A stretch of 64,000 bases of DNA from Lathyrus oleraceus (lineage: Eukaryota > Streptophyta > Magnoliopsida > Fabales > Fabaceae), in the NCBI RefSeq assembly GCF_024323335.1, contig NC_066581.1:348258409-348322408 (forward strand), in the 5' to 3' direction. The first letter of the stretch is position 1; each line of letters begins with the position of its first letter. Below the pieces are notes generated by a model. The model was not told where the DNA came from and searched no databases. It saw nothing but the letters and a program-made list of their open reading frames with translations. Shown here in pieces: positions 1 to 19,721 of the stretch. The translations under genes and the position numbers were made by a program.

Positions 1-325
1 AATCGGGCACAGTTGACTTTCTAGGGTTTCTGGTTGACTGAACAATGACTGGTGATTTCTGAGCATCCAACCTTTGGCCAAACCACTTCAAAATGATCCT
101 TGGACCATATGAGCTTGATAAATCAACCCTAGGGCCTTGTCCCAATGAAAATGGCACTCCCTTGCTTGATTGACTGATTCTCCTGATCAGTCTGACCCAA
201 TCCATCAATTGAGCTTGCTCTTGGGCAAATGGACAATGCAATGTTATGCAGTGGACATTGTTAATGCTATGACCTAATATGAAATGAATGTAAACAATGG
301 TAGGGTGCAAAATTGAGGTGCTACA
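1..325 (-). mobile_element. Ogre-like LTR, 5' end (partial)
   Basis: Read on the minus strand, the segment starts at 325 with TGTAGCACCTC and follows the same order of blocks as the LTR start at 30002, including the runs around CATTTCATATTAGG, CCATTTGCCCAAG and GTTTGGCCAAAG. It has many substitutions and small indels, so it is a related subfamily and not a copy of the array element. The terminal TG abuts gypsy coding sequence at 326, as expected for an insertion. The rest of the element lies left of the window, so length, internal region and target duplication cannot be seen. Confidence 0.85.
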
Positions 326-1793
326 CAAGAGAACTGACTTTTCCTTCTCAAATAAGAAATTAACCATGCCAACCGTACCTTTCAGGATAGTAGTTAATAC
401 ATCCTTTAGAGTAGCTTCACTAGATGGAATGATAATCAACTTCTCTTCACATCCAATAAACACCGAATTGGCAGAAATCCAATCCATTCCCCAAACCACA
501 TCAACCTTCTTAAGTGGTAAACAAATAAGATCAATCTGGAAAATTCTACCATTCACCGAGAGCGAACAATTTTCACAAATCAACGGTGTCTCAACCACAT
601 CATCCATGGCGGTAGTAACCACCATAGGAGACAAGGGAATTGCTTGCAAGCCAAGACGCTTCATGCACTGAATTGATACAAAAGAGTGTGTCGCCCCATA
701 ATCAAACAATACAAAACAAGGATGATCATTGACGAGACACGTACCAACAATTAAGGCATTGTTTCTCTTAGCCTTCCTTGCATCCAAGGTATAAACCCGA
801 CCAGTGTTCCTCCCCTGCATCTGATTCTTATTCTGAGGACATTCCCTAGACATGTGTCCCTCCCTCTGACAAGTAAAACACATAACTCCACTTCCAGCAC
901 ATCTTCCAAAATGAGACTTCTTACATACTTGACATTGAGGAGGATGGTTAGGTCTTGCATGTTGCACCTGTTTTCCTTTGAAAGCCTGAGGTCTAGGCCT
1001 GAACTGGCTACCTGGCCTCCCTTGGTCTTTGTGTCCACTCCTATATTGATCCCTTTCTTCTTGAACTTTCTTCAAACTGTTCTCAACCACATAACATTGC
1101 CTTAACAATTCAACATAAGTAGTGAATTCCCTTTGAGAAACACTATGAGAAAATTTCACCCCTTAGACCAAAAAGAAACTGATCAATCTTCCACCTCTCA
1201 TCTGGTGCGTACGTAGCCTGTCTAGAATAAGCAGCCATATCTTCGAACTTCTCAGCATACGCAACTATTGTCATAGTACCCTGCCTAAGCTACTGAAACT
1301 CAAACTCTTTCTGAGTCCTCAAAGAACTAGGAAAATACTTATCCAGGAAAATAGTCTTAAAATGCTCCCAATCCCTAGATACTCCTTGATTGGTCATAAG
1401 AGTTGAAGCACTCTCCCACCACCTCACAGTCGTACCCTTCATCATGTGAGAAGCAAACACAACATTATTCTCTTCACTACAATGCACTATCTGAAAAATC
1501 CTTTCCATACTGGTTACCCACTCCTGAGCCTTCACAGGATTCAACCCACCATGGAATTCAGGAGGATTCATGCGGAAGAATTCTAGGAAACTACCACCTG
1601 TAGCTTCTTGTGGAACCCCTTAAGAATGTAAACCACCATTCCACTACTGCATCATCGGTTGCATGAATTGGTTTTGTTGTTGTTGCATCTGTTGCACAAA
1701 CTAAGGCCATTGAAAACCTTCACTACCACTTGGCGATTCAGAGTCTGAATTCTGAGTTCTGGGTCTACCATGACCTCTGCGTCTGTCTGCCAT
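326..1793 (-). pseudogene. Ty3/gypsy gag-protease pseudogene (Tekay/Del-like)
   Basis: The reading frame opens with ATG at 1793-1791, 142 bp inside the PBS, and begins with an Arg-rich MADRRR peptide. A retrotransposon Gag core follows (around 1571-1290, with PPEFHGG and a VRWWESA motif). Two Cys/His knuckles lie near 935-838: CQVCKKSHFGRC and the canonical CFTCQREGHMSREC. The aspartic protease follows, but its expected DSGATHSF motif reads D-Y-G, with Tyr codon 700-698 replacing Ser, so the catalytic motif is lost. Several in-frame stops interrupt gag. The frame is cut at 326 by the Ogre-like LTR, so reverse transcriptase and later domains of this copy are not in the window. Gag would package element RNA and protease would cut the polyprotein in the cytoplasmic particle; this copy cannot do either. 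Confidence 0.85.
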
Positions 1794-1934
1794 GATCCTG
1801 AATGTCATACAAATAGGATTAAGTTAATTAGGCTCAATACTATGAATATAACATAAAGGACAATGATGACAACCCACATATAAGGCAGAAATAAATACTT
1901 ATAATATTTCATGGCTAGGTCGAGGATACGACCT

Positions 1935-1946
1935 GCTCTGATACCA
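1935..1946 (-). other. Primer binding site of gypsy element (tRNA-Met type)
   Basis: On the minus strand the bases read TGGTATCAGAGC, the standard plant PBS complementary to the 3' end of initiator tRNA-Met. It begins two bases after the LTR end at 1949, as usual for an LTR retrotransposon. Confidence 0.9.
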
Positions 1947-1948
1947 AC

Positions 1949-4237
1949 TGTAACACCCACATATAATATATGTCTAGAATACATATTATACATAGTATAA
2001 AACTGGTACTGAAATACATAAGCGCCTAGCGGCACGGTGTACATATACATACATGCTCAAAAGAAACATAACATAACACGAAATGTACAAAAAAGTGTCC
2101 AAAATAAAACTACTAGGACTTAGATCATTAAACAATGATCCCAAAAATATCTACACAACGGAAAAAGTGATCCAGTAATCAGATAAGCAAGATATCACTC
2201 TATCTTGTCATTACCCTTCACCTTCTCAGAACCACCTGAAAAATAATCAACATGGGGTGAGATAATAATCTCAGTGGGTTCCTTATCTTATGGGTTCACT
2301 CGGCTCTACAGGGTTTTCTAATCAATATTCAACTCAAGTCAACAAGGGAACGAACATTTAAGCGATGGGGAAACTAACTCGCAATGTATGGCAACATGCA
2401 CCTGAGTTCTCACAACTCAACCACGATCATTATTCAGATAACGAAACATCAATTCCCAAACAGACTTACATCTAAGCCAGGCCTGGTTCATGCATGCTCG
2501 TATGATTCGACTTTCCCGGTGTATATCATGTCCTCTATGAGGCTTAATCCCCAGTTCAAGCGACTGTCACCCGTAGCGTACTCTAACCCACTTAGGGTCT
2601 CTTTCACCGTATGAGAATCTAACCCACTTAGGTGTCCACCTTTCCCCCACGTCCGCCGTGGTTGGGACTCAAACCCAATCGAGGCACGAATCATAGGTCT
2701 CACATCCCAATGCTTACTCATCTAAGCATACCAAAAAGAGATATGCCCATCATAGAAAAATCACACATTCTGAATACATGATCGGTTCCACAAATCATAA
2801 CAAGATTCATCAATGACGGGTGACTTCATTCACCATAATACACAAACAATAACATGGCATGTTCCATACAATGTGCCTCATTCTCAATCACAACAACCAT
2901 TCATCCACGAACTCCTCATAAGCGTCGTACGAATGAATACCGTCTTCTCATGTTGTCTAAGTTATAAACCTAACTCATGGCCTAATACCAATCCTAGGTT
3001 AACTTACTAGATTCATCATGTAATTTTCACCAATATCATGTATTCAACACAAGCATAGCATCACAAATCATTAATGGTTGGAAGAATGCACTTAGAAACA
3101 CTTAAGAAATGGATTTTGAAGTTTTTAACATAAGTCAATCGATTGGTTGGGGAATCCCAATCGATTGGTTCCTCTCACATTTTTGTTTTTCAAAGTTTGC
3201 AAAGGATCAATCGATTGGCTTACTAAAATTTTCCACTATTCCAAAACAGAAAGTTCATGCAACCGATTGTAATACACTATCAATCGATTGGTCCTCCTGA
3301 AATTTCATTTTCTGCAAAATAAAAGGGTTGTGCAATCGATTGGTTGTAGGGACCAATCGATTGGTCCTCACACATTTTCACATTTTCACTTCACATAACA
3401 TCATTTCCTCTATTAATCCATTTCCAACAAAACACCCACTCCTTCTTCCAACAAACCCATCACATTACATGCTCATATACACATATATAACAAGGATTCC
3501 AAGTTCATAACCACAAGGGTTTCAAGGTCATAACCACAACCAATCATTTACCCACAACCACAACAATTCATGTAATCACAACAATCATAAGAACACATCA
3601 AAACACATGTTCATGCAATTAGCAAAATCAAGAGAAATATTCATCATATCGCATGGATTTTCATGATTTATCTATGATTCTACAAATATAATCTTCTAGA
3701 AATCCTAGGGTTTCTAACTAGAACACACCTCAAGAAATAGAATAGGAGAAGTTGTTGAAGATGAGATGAGGATGAAGATGATGGTGTTGGTTCCAAGCTT
3801 TTCTTCTTCTTCTTCTTCTCCACTTGCTTATTTTCTCTTCTTCTCTTGAGCTTCTTCTTTACTCCACTAACCTTTCTGATACACTGAGAAAATGAAGTGG
3901 CTTATGGTAGGTGGTATATGATAATAACATGTGGTGATGAGTGAGTCCAAGACTAGTTGCAAGTGGCCATGAGAAATGTGTGGTTAGTAAGTGGTAGAAA
4001 CAAATATATTAAGTGGTACTAACCACCATATTTGTTCTACCAGAGCTTTTGACCCATTATTAGTGTTACCAAAATGTCCTAATTAATAAAAGGTCAGTCC
4101 CAATTAATATTAATTAAGTCAACCTGGACTCATTATATACTCTATTTATCCCAATTGATAACTTTTAGAGCACATAGGAACTCAATTGATTTCAATTAAT
4201 AGGAATTTAGGTATTTAAGGAAGTACGCGGTATTACA
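1949..4237 (-). mobile_element. Ty3/gypsy LTR shared by two head-to-tail copies
   Basis: The 2,289-bp LTR has ends that are 9-bp imperfect inverted repeats (TGTAAYACC), with TG...CA termini. On the minus strand it is preceded by the 3' end of pol and a polypurine tract and followed by a PBS and gag. It is therefore both the 3' LTR of one copy and the 5' LTR of the next. Only one LTR is present, so divergence cannot be used for dating. Confidence 0.9.
3136..3362. repeat. Cluster of CAATCGATTG palindromes in LTR
   Basis: The 10-bp palindrome CAATCGATTG occurs six times intact in about 230 bp (near 3136, 3158, 3208, 3281, 3332 and 3352), usually followed by GG, plus one diverged copy (CAACCGATTG near 3259). 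Spacing is irregular and the sequence between copies is not repeated, so this is a cluster of sites and not a simple tandem repeat. It lies in the 5' half (probable U3) of the minus-strand LTR. Confidence 0.8.
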
Positions 4238-6295
4238 TCCCCCCCCCCCCCCTTAAATAAAATTCGTCCTCGAATTTAAATATTACATGGAAGAGATGAG
4301 GGTAAGCTTCTCGCATTTCCGACTCCAGTTCCCAAGTAGCATCGCCCGTATGTGATTCATCCCACTGAACCTTAACAAGAGGAATCTCCCTATTCCATAA
4401 TACCTTAACTTCTCGTCCTGCAATGCAACTTAGTAGAGGTTCGAAAGTTAGATATGCTTCTACTTCTATTGAATCTGGAAGAATAGGATGAAGAGAATCT
4501 GGAATGAACTTCCGGAGTTGAGATACGTGAAAAACGTCATGCATTTCTGATAGAGAAGGTGGTAAAGCTAATATGTAGGATACTTCTCCAATTCTCTCTA
4601 TAATCTGGTATGGTCCTATATATCTCGGACTTAGCTTCCGTGACTTAAACGGTCCTTTCAGTCCCAACCTCGGGGTCACCTTCAAAAATACATGATCACC
4701 TTCGTCAAATTCCAATGGTCTTCTCCTGTGATCCGCATAACTCTTTTGGAGATCTTGTGCTTTATTTATCTTATCATGGACCATCCTTATCTTTTCGGTA
4801 ATCTCTTGAATAATCTCGGGTCTTAAGATCCTTTCTTCACCAACTTCCGTCCAGCATATGGGTGTTCTACATTTCCGTCCATACAAGGCTTCATAAGGAG
4901 CCATCCCAATACTTGCATGATAACTATTGTTATATGCAAATTCAATAAATGGTAATAGCTCCTTCCAATTTCCTCCACTTTCAAGTACACAAGCTCTTAA
5001 CATATCTTCCAGTGTCTGTATCGTTCGTTCAGTCTGACCATCCGTTTGAGGATGATTAGAAGTATTCAAACACAATCTCGATCACATAGCTTGTTGGAAT
5101 GCCTTCCAAAACCTTGAAGTAAACTTTGGGTCTCTATCGGACACAATGCTAGTTGGAACACCATGCAATCTAATGATTTCTGAAATGAACAACCGTGCAA
5201 GATGACTTGCCTTGTAAGTAATCTTCACGGTCAAGAAGTGTGCGGACTTAGTTAACCGATCCACAATCACCCAAATTGAATCATAACCACCTTGGGTCCG
5301 AGGTAACCCTATTGCAAAATCCATTGAAATACTATCCCATTTCCATACCGGAATCTCTAAAGGTCGCAATAAACCACCTGGATTCTGATGTTCGATCTTT
5401 ACCTGCTGGCATACAATGCATTCCGACACATACTTTGCAATATCTCTTTCCATTCCAGGCCACCAATAGTCCTTCTTCAAGTCTTGATACATATTCGATG
5501 AACCTGGATGTATGGTAAATGCCCCCTTGTGGCCTTCCTCTAAAACTTTTCTTTTCAGGTCGGCATCATTCGGAACACAAATCCTTTGATTAAACTGAAT
5601 AACGCCATCCGGTGACTGAGCGAAACCTGGTTGAATCGACATCTCTTGCAACTTCTCATCTATCATTTGTCCTTGTCGGATCTCTTCCCTTAGGTTAGAA
5701 ATAACATTCAAATTTCCCATTATCACACCATCCTGCGTCCAACTAAACTGAAAATTAAGATCTCGGAACTTTTCTAGTAATGCGTATTCTAACATTATCA
5801 ACTCGGCTTTATGCATCTCTTTTCGACTTAAGGCATCCACGACCTTATTCGCCTTCCCCGGGTGATACTTAAGCTCAAAATCAAAGTCCTTCAAATACTC
5901 CATCCATCTCCTCTATCTCATGTTTAACTCTTTCTGGTCAAATAAGTATTTCAAACTCTTGTGATCACTAAACATCTCAAAATGAACCCCATACAAGTAA
6001 TGTCTCCACACCTTCAATGCAAAAACAACATCAGCTAGTTCAAGATCATGAGTCGGATAGTTCTCTTCATGAGGCTTTAACTGACGAGAGGCATAGGCTA
6101 CAACCTGACCATTCTGCATGAACACCCCTCCTATTCCTTTCTTAGAGGCATCACAAAATACTTCATAAGACTTACTAGGATCAGGGATGATTAAAAGAGG
6201 AGCAGTCGTTAGCCTTCCTTCAAACTCATGAAACTCTTCTCACACTTCGAATCCCATTTAAAAGAAATTTCCTTCCGGGTAAGTCTAGTCATTGG
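4233..6295 (-). pseudogene. Ty3/gypsy pol 3' part: RT end, RNase H, integrase, chromodomain
   Basis: From the high-coordinate end: a remnant of the RT/RNase H connection (6295-6230), a frameshift near 6225-6240, RNase H (about 6200-5900, with YASRQLK and DHKSLKYLF), then integrase. The integrase zinc finger has His and Cys residues in the region 5531-5409, and the catalytic core has D in SMDF (5321-5319), D in VSDRD and E 35 residues later, so the DD35E triad is present. A chromodomain-like tail (REVKVLWNRE onward, about 4412-4280) places it among chromoviruses of Tekay/Del type. Breaks: TAG at 5911-5909 between RNase H motifs and TGA at 5084-5082 inside the catalytic core. The RT core is missing: sequence beyond 6295 is satellite. 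Integrase would insert element cDNA in the nucleus and the chromodomain would steer it to chromatin. Confidence 0.9.
4238..4252 (-). other. Polypurine tract of gypsy element
   Basis: On the minus strand this is a run of 14 G followed by A, directly upstream of the LTR terminus at 4237. It fits the plus-strand DNA primer site. The G run also encodes the last glycines of pol, whose stop codon falls two bases inside the LTR (4235-4233). Confidence 0.85.
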
Positions 6296-6603
6296 AAATG
6301 AGATTTGAACTCTTAGATTAGCATTTTTTTAGAGGACTAAACTTACGTAAAATTGCTTATATACTAAGATTCTCCATTCTTAATATAACACGTGGATTTA
6401 ATGTTCCATTTTTAATAAATAAATGTACGACAAGCTCATGCTTTGGTGGAGGATCTGAATATGAAGTTAAGTTTAGGACACATGTCACCTTATAAATGGA
6501 AAAAAGCACCAACATTACCATTGGAACTGCACCTAACGTTTATCCTTTTTTTAAATAAACAATTAAATTACAAAATTTGAAATAAAAAAAACTTAAATTT
6601 ATA

Positions 6604-6663
<60 letters not shown>

Positions 6664-7154
6664 TTTTTAAGATGTAGTAATAAATGATAAATGTTATGTT
6701 GGGAAAAAGTCATTAATATTGGATTGGAATTGTAAAGGGACTTATAATTTGGGACAAATATATTTGGAAAAATAATTTATAAATTGGGATAGAGGGAATA
6801 GAAGTTTACAATGTGTAAAAAAACATAGAATGAACAACAGATAGTGAATGAGATTCGAACTCTTAGATTAACATTTTTTTAAAGGACTAAAGTTTCGTAA
6901 AATTGCTTATATACTAAGATTCTCCATTCATAATATAACATGTGTATTTACTGTTCCATTTTTAAAAAAATAAATGTAGGACAAGCTCATGCTTTGGTGG
7001 AGGATCTGAACGTGACGTTAAGTTTTGAACACATGTCACCTTACAAATGGAAAAAAGCACCTACAATACCATTGGAATTGCACCTAACATTTATCCTTTT
7101 TTTAAATAAACAATTAAATTACAAAAATTTAAATAAAAAAGAGTTAAATTTATA

Positions 7155-7632
<478 letters not shown>

Positions 7633-7982
7633 TTAAAATATCTCAAAAAAACATAGAATGAAGAACAGATGGTGAATGGGATTCGAACTCTCAGATTAGC
7701 ATTTTTTTAAAGGACTAAAGTTACTTAAAATTGCTTATGTACTGAGATTCTCCATACATAATATAACATGTGAAGTTAATGTTCAATTTTTTATGAAATA
7801 AATGTACGACAAGCTCATACTTTGATGGAGGATTTGAACGTGACGTAAGTTTTCGACACATGTCACCTTATAAATGGAAAAAAACACCAATAGAACCATT
7901 GGAACTGCACCTAACTTTTATCCTTTTTCTAAATAAACAATTAAATTTAAAAAATTGAAAAAAAAAGACCTAAAATTATAAG

Positions 7983-8057
<75 letters not shown>

Positions 8058-8145
8058 TTTTGGAAAATGATTTATAATTTGGGATAGAGGGAATAGAAGT
8101 TTACAATGGGTCAAAAAAACATATAATGAAGAACATAGGGTGAAT

Positions 8146-15374
<7,229 letters not shown>

Positions 15375-15672
15375 GAGATTCGAACTCTTAGATTGACAAT
15401 TTTTTAAAGGACTAAACTTATGTAAAATTGCTTATATACTATGATTTTCCATTCATAATATAACATGTGGATTTAATGTTCTATGTTTTAATAAATAAAT
15501 GTACGACAAGCTCATGATTTGTGGAGGACTTGAACGTAACGTTAAGTTTTGGACACATGTCACCTTATAAATGAAAAAAGCACCAACAGTACCATTGGAA
15601 CTGCACCTAACTTTTATCCTTTTTTTTAAATAAAGAATTAATTTATAAAAAAATAAAATGAAAAAGGCTTAA

Positions 15673-15752
<80 letters not shown>

Positions 15753-15787
15753 TTGTAAGAAGAGATAATAATAAAGGATAGATGTTA

Positions 15788-17418
15788 TTGAAGCCAGCGG
15801 AATTATACCCGAACGTATCACACGCTCGAACATACAACAGAGTCGCCATCGAACTTTATTTATTCTAGAAGGAAAGGGAAAACATCGATAAAACCCAGGG
15901 GAAAAAGATATGTTGGGTAAGGAAGTCGGTTATGCAAGTGGAAGGTATTAACACCCCTAACATCCATGGTACTCCATGGGAACCATGTTGATTGTTCTCG
16001 CACGAATATGTGTTATATCTAAAGATTACTCGTAAAATATGGGGAAAGAAAAAGGAAATAGATAAAGTGCTCAGTGAGGATTAGGGCCCTCATGCCTACA
16101 TATCCTCGTAGTGCAATGAGGAATTCAAAGATCCGTGGTTCAAAGAACTAGAGGTGAGAGATGAAAATAAGTTGTGATCAAAGTATGGTCTGAACCAAAG
16201 AATAGAGTTATGAACTCCAACAAGGGTGAAAATATGAACCCAAGAGTAAGGTGGTTATTACCAGTAAGCGGGTTAGCAGGACTGCCGCTCTAGGGTAATA
16301 CCGAAAAAGAAGAAGAAATAAGTGTTTGGGCACAGTCCCAAACATTTCTTGCTTCACAAGGTGACGCAAGAAGGAGCACAAAGAGGTAGTGTATTTGGCT
16401 CAAAGATAACTGGTATATCACATGGAGTGAATGAAGGTAGAATATGAATGTATCGTGGAGATTAATGGGATGAAGTTACCAAAGTCACATAATTGAATTT
16501 TTGGTGATAAGTGACTGAAGAAGTATTGTTTGAAAATGAAAGGTGAAAGTGTATTGGAATCCATAAGAGAAATGAAATTTGTACCATAGATGGAAACAAC
16601 TTTAACCGATACGTGGACTAGCAGGACTGCCACTATAAGGTGATTAGCCAAAAAAGAAAGGAATTAAGTGTTTGGGCACAGTCCCAAATAACACTAGGTA
16701 GAAATGTGGACTTTACGTTAGACATCCTAAGAAGGTGCATATGGAATTCCAAGGAAAGGGTGTTTCGATGTCAAAGAGATAGTATGTCACTAGATGAACG
16801 ATTTATGATCAAAGGTAGGTAATGAATCTTGAAGGACATGGATGGTACCCTAAGGCGAAGGAGGAATAATTATAAGTATGCTCGCCAAGGATTCACATCC
16901 TCATGCCTACGTATCCTCAATGTGCGATGAGAAAGTCAAAGCAATCGTAGTTCGGGGAACCACGAGAAGTAGAGAGAGAAAGACATACGATGATGAAGAG
17001 TATAATTTGTACCAACAGAATAGTATCAAAAAGGTATTTTTCCAAGCAACGGGGACTCACAAGACAAACCTAATTTTAGAGGTTAAATGCCATGAAGCAA
17101 TGAGAGAGAGAGATTTGTCTAAGCAACGGGGACTCACAAGACAAGCACCACTTCAAGGAATGATTGCAGTATTGTATAGTACAAGGAATGGTATATCACT
17201 GGATGGGGAATAAACAGTTCGAGATTAAAGAATGATAGTATCTTGGATCCAAGAAGGAGATAGACTCTGAATTAAAGAGCTAGGTAGGCATTTACCAGTA
17301 CGTGGGCTAGTAAGACCGCCACTATAGGGTAAAGCCAAAAAGAAATATTGAATTAAATGTTTAAGCCTAGTCCCAAACAACTCTCGATTGATGAGACGGA
17401 CTGTTGCTAGATCGTCCT
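15788..17418 (-). mobile_element. Diverged Ogre-like LTR, 3' portion
   Basis: The order of blocks matches the 3' (U5) end of the array LTR read on the opposite strand: a PBS-like CAACAGAGTCGCCATCG (15826-15842), GGAAGTCGGTTATGC, GGAAGGTATTAACACCCC and the hairpin CCATGG-tact-CCATGG (15964-15979). Two copies of the three-stem module follow (around 16075-16140 and 16888-16950). The part from 16260 to 17400 holds three diverged copies of a block with CAGGACTGCC and GTTTGGGCACAGTCCC (near 16262, 16605, 17291); in the first, GTTTGGG/CCCAAAC forms a perfect 7-bp stem (16323-16342). The left edge joins satellite. The LTR resumes at 28684 after the SIRE-like insertion. No gene seen. Confidence 0.75.
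17414..17418. other. Target site duplication of SIRE-like element (left)
   Basis: GTCCT directly precedes the 5' LTR and is repeated at 28679-28683 directly after the 3' LTR. This fixes both ends of the element. Confidence 0.95.
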
Positions 17419-18376
17419 TGCTGGTTCTATGTGTTGGCATCAATTTTGGTAAAACCTAGAGTTATCACAAGTTGTCTCAAGTGTTGTCTTGACATGAGAT
17501 ATCAGTTTCCTGCAGGGTGTTTAAATATGGTTGTGCAGGATTTAGCTGAGATGTCAGACCCGATGTTAAGACATGTGTATACAGAACATTCAGTCTGAAT
17601 GTTATGTATTTTATGATTGCGCTTTTCATGCAAATCTGTGTGTGATTGATGTGGAGATTGAACGCGCCATTCTGATTTAAAATCAGATTGATTTATTTTC
17701 CAAAAAGATATGATCAATTGTCGTGAATAAGAAGATACGAAAGGAAAGAAGTTTTAGGGTTTTATGATGTCCAAGCCCATTCAAAAGTTTCTTTTTAAAG
17801 GGCATGGAAAACCTGGTTTTAACACATAAGAAAACGAACAAAATAGTGAGAGAGAATAAAGGTTTTAGCCTTGTGTGAGCTTGTGTATTGTGAGCCATTC
17901 ATTCATCTTATTGATGATTGAATTGGACTGACTTTTGTGTTGTAATTTGTCCACTCTAAGCTTTGAAGCATGAGTGTGTGTTTACTTGGTTGAAGCTTTT
18001 AAGCAAGATCAAGTATGTGTTCTTGAAGAGTGTCTTCTTTCTTTGTAATATTTTTTTTAAATCACTGTTGTGATTGAGGGGGAGTGAGTAGGGTCTCTTA
18101 TCTAAGAGTTCTTAGATAGAAGTCACATGGGTAGAGATTAGGTGAAAAGGATGTAACTTGAAGTTGTTTACTGGGAGTCTTTGAACTAAATCTGTTTAGT
18201 GGATTTCCTTCCTGACATGGTAGCCCCCAGACGTAAGTGAGTTTGCACCGAACTGGGTTAACAATTGCTTGTGTCACTTGTACTTTTGTTTCTTTATCTT
18301 TTATCCTGTTTATATTGTTAAGATATTAGTGTCGTGACATTACCTTCGACATCTCATATCTGATACCAAAATTTCA
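17419..18376 (+). repeat. 5' LTR of SIRE-like element
   Basis: Starts TGCTGGTTCTATG and ends with TTTCA; the PBS begins two bases later. The 3' LTR starts TGTTGG and ends TTTTA, so its terminal CA has mutated to TA. Confidence 0.95.
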
Positions 18377-18378
18377 AT

Positions 18379-18390
18379 TGGTATCAGAGC
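18379..18390 (+). other. Primer binding site of SIRE-like element
   Basis: TGGTATCAGAGC, complementary to initiator tRNA-Met, two bases downstream of the LTR end. Confidence 0.95.
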
Positions 18391-18447
18391 AGGCATCCTG
18401 CTCTGGTTCTGGGTGAGATCTTGGGACATTACTTTCTGGTACTACGG

Positions 18448-19716
18448 ATAGAGACGGAGAATCTGTTCACAGACCACCAATTCTGGATGGATCTAACTAT
18501 GACTACTGGAAACCTCGAATGGTAGTCTTCCTGAAATCTTTGAATAATAAGGATTGGAAGGTTGTCCTAACAGGCTGGCAACATCCCGTTATTACTAAGG
18601 AAGGAGAAGTTACAACTGATAAGAAGGTTGAGGAAGAATTGACCAAGGAGGAGGATGAACTAGCTCTTGGAAACTCTAAAGCATTTAATGTTATATTCAA
18701 TAGGGTTGATAAGAACATCTTCAGACTGGTGAACAACTGTGAGGTGGCTAAAGATGCTTGGAATATTCTCAAAACCACTCATGAAGGTACCTCTAGAGTA
18801 AAGATGTCTAGATTGCAGCTGCTTACTACCAAGTTTGAGAATTTGAGGATGAAAGAAGATGAAAGTATTCATGACTTCCATATGAATATCCTTGAAATTA
18901 CTAATGCCTCAGGAGCCCTGGGTGAGAAGATGTCAGATGAAAAACTAGTGAGGAAAATTCTCAAGTCACTTCCCAAGAGATTTGCCATGAAAGTGACAGC
19001 CATAGAAGAATCTCAAGACATCTGCAATATGAGAGTGGATGAGCTAATTGGATCCCTCCAAACATTTGAGCTGGGGATGAGTGATGGATCTGAAAAGAAA
19101 GCCAAAAGCATAGCCTTCATGTCAAACACTGAAGAGAAAGAGGAAGAAATTGGTCAGGATACTAATGAAGATCTGGCAAATGATGTAGCATTACTGGGGA
19201 GACAGTTCAACAAACTCCTGAAAAGGATGGATGTAAGGTCAAAGTCTAATGTCAAGAACAACTCATTTGACATCAGTAGGTCCAATGATGCTGGAAGAAG
19301 AACAAAATCTGAGGAAAAATCCAAACAAGGCAAAGGAGTTCAGTGCCATGAATGTGATGGGTATGGACACATTAGAGATGAATATGGGACCTACCTCAAG
19401 AAACAAAAGAAGAGTCTTGCTGCTACTTGGTCTGATGAAAGTGAAACAGAAGGAGAGTCTGCCAATCTTGTGACTGCCTTGACTGGAAGATGGGGTTCTG
19501 ATGAAGACTCAAGTGGTGATGAAATAACCTTTGATGAGTTAGCCACTACCTACAGAAAGTTGTGTTACAGAAGTGAAGAAGTGTGTCAACAAGTGGAAAA
19601 TTAGAAGAAATTGATAACACAACTAGAGGATGAGAAGATAGAACACTTGGAAACCATTTCTAAGTTGAAGATTGAAGTTGTATTCTTGAACTCCAAACTG
19701 GATGAGATGACAAAGT
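18448..19716 (+). pseudogene. SIRE-like gag
   Basis: Gag similarity starts upstream of the first in-frame ATG (18519): the frame is open from about 18412 and already encodes RPPILDGSNYDYW near 18475-18515, so the original start is lost. The frame runs to TAG at 19602-19604 and continues in the same frame (ITQLEDEK, a probable coiled coil) until the solo LTR. The zinc knuckle CHECDGYGHIRDEY near 19342-19383 has Tyr where the fourth ligand should be Cys. A second knuckle, CHYCGKFGHIKPLC, lies after the insertion (21835-21876) and is intact. Gag would form the cytoplasmic particle and bind RNA. One stop, one lost ligand and the insertion make it inactive. Confidence 0.88.
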
Positions 19717-19721
19717 ATGTC

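Noticed and set aside
297..671. 124-residue plus-strand ORF
   Set aside because: It is the antisense shadow of the gypsy protease region and crosses the LTR/gypsy junction.
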